Part shown: positions 37,642 to 51,170 of the stretch, piece after piece
Layout of the letters: each line of letters starts with the position of its first letter
Position numbering within the stretch: position 1 is the first letter of the stretch
NCBI GenBank assembly: GCA_019843655.1
Contig: JACDQD010000003.1
Location: forward strand, 26,276,224 to 26,340,223
From: Lethocerus indicus
Taxonomy: Eukaryota > Arthropoda > Insecta > Hemiptera > Belostomatidae
Length of the DNA: 64,000 nucleotides
Direction of reading: 5' to 3'
Notes under the pieces: generated by a model
Databases searched by the model: none
Told to the model about the DNA's origin: nothing
What the model saw: only the letters and a program-made list of their open reading frames with translations
Translations under genes and position numbers: made by a program

Positions 37642-40600
37642 AAAGTGAAATACGTAATGGGGAGACAGATGGGAGGGATAATTTGTGAGGCTTGGGGTCG
37701 GTGGACTGGCTGTGACTACCTGTTCCCAAGCCCCCTTCTAATCACTCCCCCATTCAGCCTCTTTTCCACCCCCCTGTCGAGCATTCAATCGCCGCAAACC
37801 TCCCCCAACCCTGACTTTCCCAGCTACTGAGCCATATACACAATATAGAGAAAGTATTGTGCTCGAAGAGTGGCTTCGGATCGTAAGTAGGGGCTGATTA
37901 AAATCAAGGGCGCCCTCCTTGGGGGACAAAATCCGGGGAAAATACGGTCTGTTATGACATATCGGAAATAATGATTTTCAGATTCCTCGAGGATGTAGAC
38001 TTATCGAAGCTCATTTTAGTTTTCTGGTTATAATGGTAATTCCGAGTTATTCAAATCTGTATTTCAAAATGACCTAAATATATGTCTCAATTGGCCATAA
38101 TTAATCAGAGGTTTACAAGTACTTCATTCCTTCATAAGTTGCGAGATAATCAATCGTACATATCTTCCTGCTTACTATTTTCCAGCCCGAAATAAAATGT
38201 TGTTTCCGATTAATTATTTGGGCCGATCTACACATCTAAAATAATAACGTAAAGTACTAAACTAGAATCTATATTTTTCAGAATATTTAACTTTGAAATC
38301 ATGGAAATGATCACATGATTTGATAGAATAAGAGGCAGAATTGTTTGCAATATCGCGCTACTTAGTGCATATTTAGTGCATATTTCCGCAAGTTAATGAC
38401 AGAAGAATGAATTTTGTGTCGAGCGTTCACCAATAATTATCGGTTTCAAATAGTTGCAAGTCATTTCGATTCGAATTTCATCTGTAGTTTCGCGTGCCCA
38501 TTGCGACTCATCAGTCCCGGGCCCGGTAGGCAGTTAACGCTGGGGCGAAATTATCGCTCTCGCCGAATGGGGATGCTAATCTTCGTTCAGCTTCGTGAAT
38601 CCCGGCTGAGCTTTCACCTGTTTCCTCGTCCCATTTAACTTCAATGGGGCGCTAATTCTCTTCGTTCGCCCGCTCCCGTTATTTTCGATCCCCAATTGGG
38701 CCGGCCGCCACTCTCGACTATTTCACAGTGCGACAGATTAAATGTTGACAGAATGAGTTCATCGGAGAACAAATTTTTAATTGATTTTTCAGACACTTCC
38801 TATTTATTTTAGTTACACGAAGCATTTAGCCAAATCTAATATTTCAACCAAATGATGAGAACAGGAAATTGATGCGCATTGAAATTTCTATATTTGTTCG
38901 TACCCATTAATTAACGGTATTTCTGATGGTTAGATATTTATTTTCATAGACACCTGCATTACATGAAAATATTTAGATAATAAAGAAAATCTTTAATTTG
39001 AAATATACCATTTCAGAATATTCGAGTTTAATAGCGTGATGAATATCAAACGGAGAGTCAATTTTGGACAGAATTTAGATTGAGTTTCGCAGTAATTTTT
39101 ATATTTAAAGTCGGAAACCCGTTTGCGCCCTGTCTCGCGAATGATGAAGAGTTTGGAGTTCTATGCACAACGGCGGTGCGTGAATTCCGAGCGGCTGACG
39201 TCATCGCTGAGTGGCTTTGTTCCTTTAACGAACCCCCCGGACACGATACGCTGTGCTGGCCAAGTGGCCGAAACTCACTACCAATATCTTCCCCCATATA
39301 TCTACATGGACGAATGGCCATTGTCCATGACTACAGCCATCCTACAACCACTAGTCGCAACATTTATTTCCACTTATTCATTGTCGGCCCAATATTTCGA
39401 ACAAATTCACTTCATTCTATTTAATTTACAACGTTCTGTTGAGTATGAAATCAAATTTAAGGGAGTTGGAGTCTGAAAATTCGAAGACTCGGTTTCAACA
39501 ACACCTAGGCCAGTTTAATAGAATAAGTTTCCCTTTCGCTAATACAATAAATTATATTCTAGTTCGGAATCAGTTAACCGCCCCGTTAACAATATTATAT
39601 AAACATTTAATTTCTTAAATTATTTTTATTAATCTTTAGTCCGGGTTGATCGGTAGGGGGGCAGCATAGAATATAACCGGGAGCATTCGGTGGAGGTTAA
39701 ACGTTAATAAAGTTGTCCCTCGGTGTTTTTACGCCGGGGGTAGTTCCGAAGGTAGTTGAGTGGTCGGCGCCATACCGGGAGCAGACTAATTGAAAAATAA
39801 ATAATTAAAATCCAATTTATTGTTTGGAAATAATAGCCCACCGCCAATACGACACGGCCCACCGTTTGCCATCACAACAACAATTTGTCCTCCAATACCC
39901 GGGTCAATTATTAAAAGTTTTTTCTTTCTATCCGCATTTCGTTGACCCTAGTAGTTTTATAGTTCATATTTAACTAGTTTTCTCTGAATGTAAGTAGGTA
40001 AAAATTAATTAACTAATTAATTTTTCTATTGTTCTTAATGCTGTGCGGATTGTCAACAATTAGGTCAACAGACATTTTTTCTTCTAATTAGCAGTCATTC
40101 CATCTAATTACTAATGAATTTCTGGTTGTGAGTGTTGTTTTGTTAAAGTGAAACATATATTTATAAAAATTCCTGCGCAAAGTCGTGTGTATTATGTGAA
40201 CCGGTTTAGGGGAGAACTTGGTCAGACCGGGAAACCCACTGGAGCCATTCATTGGGCCAACTCCAACTTGCCCTGCCAATTCGTAAAGTCCCCGTCACCG
40301 ACTCCCTGTTTTCTACTTATCCTCAAGAGTGTAAGGTCATATACACAGAAATCTAACTCCCTCTAATATCTTATTATCTGATATCTCCCTCACTAATAAC
40401 TCTAATAATAATATTTTGAATTTATTGTACTATATACTGAATAAAATGTATTTAAAGACGATTACCTAAAGAATCAAACAAGCAATGTGTTGTATAAATG
40501 CTACGGAAACATGAAAAACTGACGATTGCCAGATTGATTGTTAAAAGATTCCTGATTTTCCGGGCATAGAAATAACTTTTCTTGACCTCTCAAAATTTGG

Positions 40601-42232
40601 ACGCGGACACAGATATTGACATTATCGGAAGCGTATAGCAATAATAAATGACACTATTCAGTGATAACAGTGACCCTTCTCCGCTTGCAGACTTCGGATC
40701 AATTTCAACCGAGAAGAGTCTTCCCCGCCCCCTGACAGTTGCTGACACGGCTTTTAGCTACATAACTCAAGACTATGACTAACCCCGGCTGTCGGTAGGG
40801 GGGCATTACAGCGACCCCCTGAACGCTCAGTGCATTAGTTTTCGTGAATCGGAATCAAATGACTTACAAAGCGTTAACTTCACCCCGGTCCCTTAATCCC
40901 TCTTTTCTTCACGTCTCGTAAAACTTGTCTCCGGTTTCCCTTGCCAATGACTCATGTTATCAATTATAGCCATTAGTATGTTATCATACCGCATCTAGGT
41001 TGAAAAAATATTTCATTTCGAATTTTTTAAACCAATTGGAACTAAGTAAAAATCAATCATAAAAACCTATTCACATGCAATTTCGTAAGTTATATGTGAG
41101 TGCTATTGAAAGTTGGACAAAAATTAATTACGATTCATAACTGTGGTCGATAATTATTTAAGTCCCGTTTTAAATGTTGCTCAGGATCGGTTATTTTCCG
41201 CCCTGCCTACGGAATCGAACATCTCCATGGGATTAGATAAGGCGATGTAGCGAAAGTTTTCCCTCCGCCGCAACCTGTTTTCTATAGATTCGGGCCATAT
41301 TTCACTGGCGAATTAGAAAAAAAAAGTAAAGGAAACTTTTCTACTTCGGGCAGTAAACAACAGCAATCCTCTAATGGGAGAGTTCGCAAGAGGTTTCCTG
41401 ATGGTTTTTCCTAGGCCCTGCCCTCTAATCCGCGGCCTTCGTCAACAAGCTGCCCTTCTGATACCTAAATTTATATTTTCTGCTTCCTTTTTTTATATCC
41501 TTGTTTTCGTAGAGTGGCTCTGACCCTTCTGGCTTCGATCCAGAGGCCTACCGAACAACTAAAAAGTTTCCATCACCTCTCGTCGAAATTCTTTTGGACA
41601 TTAACCTAATGTTCAATTCCACGAGACCCCCTCCAATTTTGATCATTTTAATCATACTATCTGAATTTTTAAATCTAGGATTTCAATTGTCTGGATTTAA
41701 GCTTTTCAATGAATTGAAACAATCCTTTCCATTATTGTTAATATGTCCTTCAAACTTCAATATTGTTACAGTAAAACCTATAGTACAATATCAGTAGAAT
41801 GTATTACTGAAGCGCTGGAAATCATTGAATTAGTATCTTAAAGAAACTTTATATTAATAACATCAAAACACTATATTTATGGCTCTTGAATAATTTTTAA
41901 ATTATTCAGGTTTGATTCTTCCTTTTCCGACCCATTATGTAAAAACGATTATTGGACGTGATAACAAATGAGATGGTCGGATCGATTAATTAATTTTTAA
42001 ATGAAGAATTTTCTCGGTGGTTTACTGTCAACAATGGGACATTAAAAATAATTATTTTATGTTCGAAAAATGTTATTTCAGGAACAAAATCTTTATCGCC
42101 GACGCCTCGATCGGCGGTTTGGAACAATGCTCGGGTTATGTTCCCCGGGTGGGGCCTACACACGACATAACGAATCGTTTTCTGATACCGATTCTCTGTC
42201 GCGGTCCACGGACAAGATTTATAATTCAGTCC
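37642..42232. other. Non-coding DNA, no gene recognised
   Basis: Frames at 39058-39476 (both strands, up to 117 codons) and 40088-40366 (both strands) show no domain. A 12-bp unit ending in TTAGTGCATATT is duplicated in tandem at about 38363-38388. A 10-bp-arm hairpin TGAATAATTT/AAATTATTCA sits at 41887-41908. Confidence 0.6.
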
Positions 42233-42276
42233 GGGGGGGTTTCGGGGGTTTTGGGGGCGAAGTGCGGAGGGTGGGG
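42233..42276 (+). other. Predicted G-quadruplex tract
   Basis: G-runs of 7, 5 and 5 are followed by GGAGGG and GGGG. This lies in a G+C-rich patch (42090-42450) that is open on both strands. The longest frame of the window, 146 codons at 42017-42457 (+), crosses it. Its translation is Gly/Pro/Arg-rich in the second half and is not recognised, and a 108-codon frame faces it on the minus strand, so I do not call it a gene. Confidence 0.65.
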
Positions 42277-42459
42277 CGCCTTGTTCAGACATATTTCGCC
42301 CGCAACCCCGAAACAAAACCTCCCGGGGGTTAAACCCACCCCTATTTTTATCCGGTACACCCCCTCGCCGATACCGGGCAAAAGTCTGAAAAGAAAGGGA
42401 TGGGCTTTAATCATAAAATACGGCGGAGGTCGCGGGGGTCATTCGGGGTTGGGATAATT

Positions 42460-45400
42460 AAAAAAGCGAAAACAGGAACGGAACAGATAAAACACAAACC
42501 GGGAGGCGATTCGTCCTTGAAAACAAGAGTGAGAAAAAGAAAAATAAAATAAAACGAATTAATCACGATGTACGCGACAGTTAACAATTACAACTGGGAG
42601 TGTTTCTCACATAATGGCACATTAACTAATCATTTCAGTTATTTTGCCCTCATTCAATTGATTAGTAATTATGACATATCATATCTATAAATATGTGCCA
42701 ACAATTTGTTATTATACCGTTATATATTCTTCGAATTTTCGCTCTATTGCAAATATTACTGGGTTCGTCGTCCAGGGCAATACTGAAATCCTATCGAAGA
42801 AAATTAAATGGCTATCAGAACAGATAATAAAATTACGGAATCGATTGGCCACGGTTAATGCAGTGACCTATTTCATAAGCCCTGAGTAAAATACAACGCT
42901 GCCGGAGATTGTAAATGATTAAGAATGTTTTTCCTACCTTATTAATTTTTATTATTTTACTGAACACCCCTTAACGATTTATTACTAATTTTAACTTGTG
43001 ATACTTCTACTGGATTTGTCCTTTTATTGAAAATTACACTTAACACAGGACTCAATTGAAAATGTTCAATAGGCATTTATCGACTATTTTATCGAATTAG
43101 GTAATTCGATGAACTGAACTTAGTAAGATAACACACTAATATCTTCAATGTTGATTTAAATTTCATATTTCTGAGAGGTGTTAATTAAGTTAGTTGACCA
43201 CCGTTGCATCACTTGTACGCTTTGCTACTTATTTTGTAAGGGGTCGAATTTTCTTCATTAGTATGCCAATTATTTTTATAAATTTGGATTTTATAACCCT
43301 TAAGTTTGTAAATGCCGCTTGACATTTCTCAGTAGGAAAGTTAAATATCGATTAAACCTTAAGATATCAAGGAAGGAACGAAGGAGGCCTAATTACGAAT
43401 AAATAAATAAGCGGGTTTTATCTACCGACTAATTCATTATTTATTCGGGGGAGGGAAACGCCAGCTATCCCAGCTAAGACAAATATTATCACTCGACTCC
43501 TTACTTAAAATACTCCTACACGCCTCCGGAGAATATTTACTCACTAAAGAAACTCAAACGAAGAACATTAGTCGCCTTATTAGCAAGTGTGTGGAACGAA
43601 TAATTAGGTATACCTTAACATTTAGAGCCAATTAACAATTGGCGAGGTTTCGCTTTAGCGAGCGTGTTTTTCTTGTTCCAGATTGGTTTATGAAATTACC
43701 TAGACAGGTCTTTGCCACTGATATCGATGCATACCAGAAAACCCCCCGGCAGCCTCTTAGGGGGGTCTCATTTATGTTATCTCGTAGAGCGTTCATCACC
43801 TAGCAGTGCGGCGATTGTGAACAGTTGAGGGACAGGAATCGAGGACAGGTGAAGTAAGGGAGATAAGGGAGAACCGAAAATAGCCGTAGGGCCTTATTGC
43901 CGGACTGGCTGTACATAGAGTCGGGAGATAGTCGTGTTTGTCGGTGGTGGGGCTCGGTTAGCGACACATTGCCCCATAAACTGGGCCCGGGCCGCACACC
44001 GCCCTAAGTGGGCCTAACTCCGGCCCCTAAGTGGCCCAAACCCAACCGATATATTTTATATGGCCGAAACCTACACCCACCGCCGACTCCTATATTTACT
44101 TACTTCTACCGGGGGGGGCCTTGAATTATAGGCCAGACAAACTTTCCCTTCGAAATACGACACCGGCCTTTACCCCTTTTGCACCAAAAGTAAAAGATAA
44201 AATGTATCGCTATTATACTGAAAAATGGTACCGCGGACTATTTACTTTTCGAAGCCTTTGTGGTTTCAGTTCGAATCTTTCTGTTGTAACGAAGAATACT
44301 TAATAAGTCTGCCATAAGAGTACTTGAAGGCCTCTGCACTCAATAGACTGTCAACCATTTTTCTCATGTTTATGAATAACTAGTTAACGCCTCAATTGGA
44401 AGAGAATTCGGCCTCGTAATTTATAACAATAATTACAATTATGTTAACACAAATTTCGAACCGGTCCTATGACCTGTACAATTAACTGGCTTACGCTTTT
44501 TTGTTAAGAAGTTTTTTCAAATTTTTCAAAGTTTGAAAGTTTTTCAATATACTTTCACAACGCCCATTTCAGCGCGGAAATAGAAAATATATCTTTTTCT
44601 CTGAAAAAAAACATTGATCACGAGTTGTATTTTGACACGTGGCTTGTCGATTGGGGTTGCCGAAGCCTGCCGAAAAGTCTGAAGCAGGAAATTAGCTTTC
44701 CAGCCGGGGCCCCCTCCCCGCAGTCGCATGATTTTCCTTATTGAAGCCGTTCTTTCTACTTATCTAAATTTGGGAACATCAATTTCCCGGAGACATCTCC
44801 GACCCCACGCAATAAACACATTTGAGAGTCCCCCCACCGCCTCTTTTCCCGGTCTTTAATTGGTTCTGTGAACGCGGAAAAACACCCCACAGAAACGGAC
44901 TTAACACTTCACTTTACATCTACTGTTATATAGCTCTGTCTGGGTATTGTGGATTGTGGTATTTCAGATTCTAAAGAATGTCTTAAACTGACGGCTTTTC
45001 AAGAGAGGCACTGTCATGAATTTATATCATTACCATTTGCAAATATACATGTGCATTTCATGTACATAGTCTGATCTATCAAAAAAGAATTTTTCCATTA
45101 GACCGTAGACGTATGAATAATCTACTCTATGAAATTTAAGAGGGTGATTAACTTCTAAGTGGGAATTTGAATACGAGCCAAAAAGCCAGTTGTGGTCTCT
45201 TATTTCTTTCTATTCGTGCAAACAAAAATTGCCATTGAGATGAGGCCAATATGAGGTTGATTATACAAGCTTACGACGAGGGAATCAAGGCCGAAAATAA
45301 ATAAAATCCTGCTGTTCTCCTGGCACGGTTGAATAGGCGAATATAACTCGGGCTAATAATATGGTCGGAAACGAAAATTTAATTTAGCTCCGAACGAAAA

Positions 45401-46944
45401 ATGGGGAGAAAAAACCTGTCGGGTATTTTGTTGAAATAATTATCGTGGGGAAAGGGGCGGGAACTCTATCTCTCCGGGTTAGAAATTTAATTAAAGGTCC
45501 GCGTGGGGCACTTGTGGAGCATCCTCACAGGTCATACCGCCGGAGAATTATTTTTCCCCGAAATAATATTTACCTTATAATAAATTGTTATTAATACGCC
45601 AGTACTTCAACACTCGTTGCTTATACACCGGTCTACACGGTCAAAACGGCCATAATTGAGCACTCCGTATTATTATTTTCCTAGGAACAAAAGATGAACA
45701 CGTTTTATAATGAAAATTTAATACTTAATTAAAGTCTTCCAGGATGTATTGCCCTCATTGCCTTACATTACCCCATCAGGTAATAGACATACTTTAGATA
45801 TATTTTAGTTAATATTGTATTTTAGTTAAATAATACTCTATATAAAACCTCTTAAATGTTTTTAAAGGAATGAAGATTATTAAGTCAAAAATTATTTTCC
45901 TTATCCTTAGTTTGGTCCTTGCATTAATAAATAAAACGTTTTTATTTTAATCTCTAATAATTACGGACTCCAATGAGTCGATAAAATAGCCATCCGATAG
46001 AATAACACCAATTTGTTGGCGGGCCGCTATTAGGGTTGACAATGATCGTTACGCCTTAAACAATCGCGTGATGCGGGCCAATTATACGCGGAAGTTGTGC
46101 GGGCTGCATACTGCCAGGCGCCACACGCCTTCATTGCTAAATACTATTTATTAAGCCCCGTCTGAAAAGACATTAAAGCGTTGTTTTTTCTTTTATTGTT
46201 CGACATAAAGCTGTCTTAATTATTTATTATAATAATATAATTTTATTAAATCGTATTAATTAATAAATAGTAACCAAATAATAGTAGTTGTAGTAATGCA
46301 ATAATAGGTACAAGTTACGATAATTTCCATGTATAGTACTTATGTCTTTACACATAATATTTTAATAGAACTTCCGAATAAATGTGTCACATGTGTGTGT
46401 GTCTCTGAACGGTGAAAAACACGCGGATTGAGGTTTTTGATTTATGGGTTGAAACCTAATACTCGTAGTGATGGCGGCGAGTTTGATATCAGCCTTGTTT
46501 ATTTCGGGCATTCAGTTCTTCCTTCGCCCTTTGTTGTTTGTTACGATTGACGTAACAATATATAACTTTGTTTTCCACGTTTGGGTATAAATTTGGATCG
46601 ACGTCGGTGGCCGTATCACAAGTGAATTGGGACCGTAAATATCTGTAACACTTGTTTATCCTACTGACGAAATTATAATTATCAAAATTGCGGTATATTC
46701 AACACTCTTTAAACAATAGAGCGGAATTTCATTGCTCCTTCTTGAATTACCCCAAACAGCGCACATCAGTAAACGTTTACCTCTTCTACTTTTACGGTCT
46801 AAGATATAAAAATGAAGAAATCGTTGTTTCATTTACCGAATGTCACAAGGAAACAATAGAACCATTCTAGTTGCCTGCTTATATTATATACGCACTTGTA
46901 TTTCATTCATCCTGAAACTCCGTTAAAAACAGGTAAAAATTCCG
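42460..46944. other. Non-coding DNA, no gene recognised
   Basis: A+T-rich sequence with a G+C-rich patch at 43740-44140. That patch holds a 7-bp C/G stem (43741-43747 with 43760-43766) and an imperfect 22-bp tandem repeat around CCCTAAGTGG (43999-44040). No recognisable frame; the longest is 90 codons (44031-44303 +). Confidence 0.6.
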
Positions 46945-46996
46945 GTCCGGCATAGTTTAGTGATTAGAGCGAAGATACGATGGGTCCGGTTTTCCT
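46945..46996 (+). repeat. Possible tRNA-derived SINE head (degenerate)
   Basis: CATAGTTTAGTGATTAGAGC at 46951-46970 resembles a tRNA D-arm with an internal A box (TAGTTTAGTG-type). About 15 bases later, GGTCCGGTTTTCC resembles a decayed B box (GGTTCGANTCC). The spacing fits a pol III internal promoter. It is not a functional tRNA: I can fold no acceptor or anticodon arm. No clear 3' tail or target duplication was found, so this may be chance. Confidence 0.25.
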
Positions 46997-46999
46997 TAA

Positions 47000-49900
47000 T
47001 CTCATAAAGTACCGTAATTGCTTCTGTCGCAAATTTTGAATCGCTTTAAAGATATAGGAAACGTTCAGAAATTATTTTGCAGCCGCATATCTTGTTTGCT
47101 ACAGTCACCTATTCCTACCCGTAAGATGTAAAACGTCATTTAATAAAACGTTGCCGTGTGAAGAATCCGACGTTACGGCGTTGCGAATATCGCGCTGCGG
47201 CCGAATGAAATATCCGGCTATATCTGTCGCCTGCAGGGAATGTAAATTTGAGATGAAGGTGGCCCTGAAAAGGGCCCCCTCCCACCGTTACTACTACACA
47301 TGGATACACACGGAGACACACACTCGGAATAATCGAAGTCCCTTTCTTCAAGCCGAAAGGAACAATCTGAGATATGAGGCGTCTTAACAATCCCGCCCCG
47401 TCAGAAACAATGCCGTGTCGACACAAACGGCCCTGAGATCTAGATCTATATTGCACTGGATGCTGACAGTTATGTCACCGGCACACGTCATCATTCACCT
47501 GCCATATTTACTTGCTTCTTGCCTCTTTTTTTCTCGATTAGAAGTAAATATTTAATAAATATTCAGTTGATAATATTCTATATCATTTTAATCATATATA
47601 ATAATGTGTTGTCTGGTTTCTCACAAAACCAGTCTATTCCTTCCTTTAGTAAACTATATTCACCATGTATTTTACGGTACAGAAATATACTTTAAATCCT
47701 CAATTTTTTTCAGAACGCATCCTCGAGTTTATTAGAAATTCTTCAGCATTTTCTTCGAGTTTCGCATTTTTCCCTACTATTTATTGTATAATTTTTCTAA
47801 TTACACTATAGGAAGAAAATGAATACGCACATTGTAATCTTACAGTGCAGTATTAGCGTAAAGAAAAATACGAAACAAAATAATTCCGGCGATGAGTAAC
47901 TTGGCTGTTGTGAATCATCCGGGCCGACCGGTTTCCATAATTAAATAAACAAAAAACCCCAGCCGTGTCGGACTTTTCTTCTTTTGCTCGCACTCCGCTA
48001 CCTTTTTTAATTAAAATAAAACTTTGATTCACTTTTTCCACTCGCGTAAAGTTTTCCGTTGCAGAAATATCAGTTAGGGACCCGAGAATGTTGATTAAGT
48101 TAGCCGCAGAGGGGGGAAATTTAAATTTGCGACGCCTCAAATTCCGGCTCCACACTCTCGTCAAATATTTCGCTTCGAATACCGTTCTAATTAAAATTTA
48201 TAAATTACGATTTAGATCGGCAATTGCATTACTTTGCGGGGAATTTTATCTCGCTGATATTTCACGAAGAGGAGGAGAAGGAATGAGAATCCTTGCTACG
48301 AGGAACAACAAAAGATGTTTGTTGAAACAAGAACCTTCTCTTGTCCTACAACATAAGGCCGCAGGTGAGATCCTCGAAAAAAGTAATTCCTCTCTATAAA
48401 TTTGGAGCGTTAGAACATTTCGTAGCTCTATTCGATTTTTTTAAAATTAAAACTACGTAAATATTTCATAACAATGAAGTCGTCCTCAGTTAAACCCCAA
48501 GCGGATAATGCCCAGACAATCCTTGAATTGTGACTGTAACTCGGGTCGGGATATTTGTCGGACTTCAAAACTTGCAAGGCCCACCAGTTGACAAGTCAAA
48601 CATTTACAAACAAACATAGAGAGTGGCCGGTCATGGGTACTCGGTCCCCTCTTTGATGTGACCGATAGATAGATAGATAGCCTTCAAGCATTCATCGCCC
48701 AACGTTTCTCAGTTGACCACGGCGGGAACTTCAGTCGGTCCCATTCCAGAAAAGGCAAAGCAGAACCGAGAGAGAGAGAGAAGCCGGTACTTTACGCGCT
48801 TGTCAATATGGGTGAAAGGGAAAATTCACAAAAGATCGCAAAATGCAAAAGACAATACAGACTAGTCATTTATAGATCAACTGCTTTAAGATGTTTAATA
48901 ATTGTACATTATTAGCGGGAATGTGACAGACGCATATTTTTATTTTTCATACAATTTCGCACCATGACTATTATTAATTTTCTCCAGAAAAATTAAAATT
49001 GCACACAAAAATTCTAAGTGTTCTATGTGACAAATTTTCAGGTTCATCATGATAAACAACATTGTTGAAAAAAAAAATTCTGAATGAACCAATAAAATCC
49101 CAACTGTGATCCGAAAAATATAGTGATAATTGCTTATAATAATAAAATAAGTTATAATAATAAAAACTTTTAAGACTACCATTAGATACAAACGTTAGTA
49201 AAACGTCTACAACATACCGCACCGCAAAACGAGCTTAATATGAAAATACAAATAACTACAAATATTGGGACAGAAATTCATTAACTGATAACATTAACTT
49301 ATCTTTTAGGTTAGCTGATATAGACCATAAACTTACATGCAACAAATTATCCTTCCTGGATGAGTTCGGTCCCAAATTATAAAGTATTTTGAAATTGTTA
49401 TTGCCTGAATTTTATCCCCTGACTCCGAAAATAAAGCCACTATGTTGATAATAAACCGGTGAATTTAATTAATTGATAATTTCATTACAACAAAAATCCA
49501 TCACTCTAATTACCCCCAACAGACGAGTACCTCTCCAATTTCTATTTTAGGACTGCTCCTTTCCCTGGATGGGGGAGAGAATATTCTGGACTGCATATCT
49601 AACGTAATATATGCGTATGTATGAATACTCACTTATCTCTACTGTGGAATATATTGAAAATGGCCGCAGTGACTTCCACCATAAATGTGTCGTACAATCT
49701 GATAGCTTTTCGCGGTAAGTGTTTCATCAGAGCGTGACAGGCAGGGGGAGCCGTTAGAGTCCCTTTAATAGTGTCGAGGGACGGTCGGAGTAGGAAGTGG
49801 AGTCAAATTAAAAAAGTTGGGAGAACCGCGTTGGGCCTTTATTTGTCAATAAAAAAAGTTCACGGAGGGTCCGATCCCCCTCCGACCCGTCGACGTCGGA

Positions 49901-50658
49901 CACAGATTGTACCCTAAGTGTTTTATGCGCATCCTGCACAATTTTTTCTTTCAACACTGTCCTTCCGGTTTATGGCCCTTCCATATTTTCGGTTAATAGC
50001 TATTCACGGCACAAATGAAATATCCACTATGGTCTTATGCAGGTACCTACACAAGCGTATAAAAGTGAATTTTAATGGATGAATTGGAGTTTAGGAACTC
50101 TTATCGGGGTCAATTCAATTTTTCCTTCCATATTTAAATTTTAATATCACCCCCACAACGTACCACTTGCACTCTTCTAACGTCTCCTAAAGTTCTTCCG
50201 GCCTACTTCTATGTCCGGTTTCGTAGCAGGTTGATAACAAGTCAGGAGAGTGAAAATACTAAATGTAATACTTTAATTTAATAAAAAATTACTGGCGACG
50301 AAAAACCGAACCTCGTTTAGTCATAGGTGTACAATTTCGTGCCATTGCTTCAGTGAACTTATTTGAACGATAACTACAGGTAACTATTTTACAGTATTAT
50401 TGCCTACAGTCGTAGTACTTATACCACCTTATGAATAACGTTTCGTGTTACTTTATAGGTGTCAGTCAAAGAAAATCAAAATATTTGAGCCGGGGTCCTT
50501 TAATCCAATAATTTGACTGTTACTTTCCACTCTGATAACCTCCTTTGAAATTATCTTCGAATCCTGTCTTTCCCTTTCAGATTATTTCACGTTCGCATTC
50601 AAATTTCCATCAGGGAGTCCTAATGTTCTCGGGCCGTATAAACTGTGTCTGTCATGTC
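47000..50658. other. Non-coding DNA, no gene recognised
   Basis: Frames up to 106 codons at 47136-47456 (-), 47853-48164 (-) and 48088-48399 (+) have no recognisable domain. Small simple repeats lie at 48664-48680 (GATA) and 48769-48782 (GA). 48900-49260 is strongly A+T-rich. Confidence 0.55.
48664..48680. repeat. (GATA)n short tandem repeat
   Basis: Four GATA units, followed about 90 bp later by a GA run (48769-48782). Simple sequence only. Confidence 0.8.
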
Positions 50659-50678
50659 TGGCTCTGGAACGGCTCCCG

Positions 50679-50750
50679 GCACGCGAACTCCTCGTAACTC
50701 CTAATTGGAGAGTTTTCGTGAGGACGAATACGCCTCGGTGAAATATGAAA
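50679..50750 (+). repeat. Diverged local direct repeat, copy A
   Basis: The 47 bases from GCACGCGAAC to GAGGAC match 51105-51151 with 7 mismatches, including the exact block TCGTAACTCCTAATT. After a 7-base gap the similarity resumes as GTGAAATAT-AAA. The copies lie 426 bp apart in the same orientation. Neither lies in a recognisable coding frame. Confidence 0.8.
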
Positions 50751-51104
50751 CGTTTTTATGCCACAACTCTTTGACAATAAAGTAAAAAATGTTTCATTCA
50801 CCGTCACAAAAATCGTAAAGACAATTGTTAGTATGGCAAGTAATAAAATATGGCCGGTGACGAGAAATTAATTTCCAAGATTTCGGGAGCCTAACCGTTG
50901 GAGTAACGATAATTTTTTTAATGACACATTTTTAAACTCGTACGTATTGATTGAATCTTATGTCGAACAGGCACTTGTGTTATCAGCAACTTTCCCAAAT
51001 TCCGACACGTCCGAGAAGAAAAAAAAATCCATTGCATTATTTCACAGGGTCCCCAATTCGAGGTTTTAACATCCCACGTTAGTATCTCTGGTGGCGGGGC
51101 CCCA

Positions 51105-51170
51105 GCACGCGAACCTCTCGTAACTCCTAATTTGTGAGTTTCCGTACGGACATTTCCGTGAAATATTAAA
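51105..51170 (+). repeat. Diverged local direct repeat, copy B
   Basis: Second copy of the 50679-50750 sequence, about 85 percent identical over the 47-bp core and 7 bases shorter in its right half. No terminal inverted repeats or target duplication are visible around either copy, so the origin (segmental duplication, or two copies of an unknown dispersed repeat) is open. Confidence 0.8.

Noticed and set aside
39650..40805. Shared 14-mer TCGGTAGGGGGGCA at 39650 and 40792
   Set aside because: A few 14-base matches are expected by chance in 64 kb, and the flanks do not align.
42017..42457. Longest open frame in the window (146 codons, + strand)
   Set aside because: It crosses a G+C-rich, stop-poor patch, becomes Gly/Pro/Arg-rich in the second half, is faced by a 108-codon frame on the other strand and resembles no known family.
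43741..43766. C-run/G-run hairpin that looks like an intrinsic terminator
   Set aside because: The window is eukaryotic non-coding DNA, the stem is only 7 bp and no U-run or gene end is next to it.
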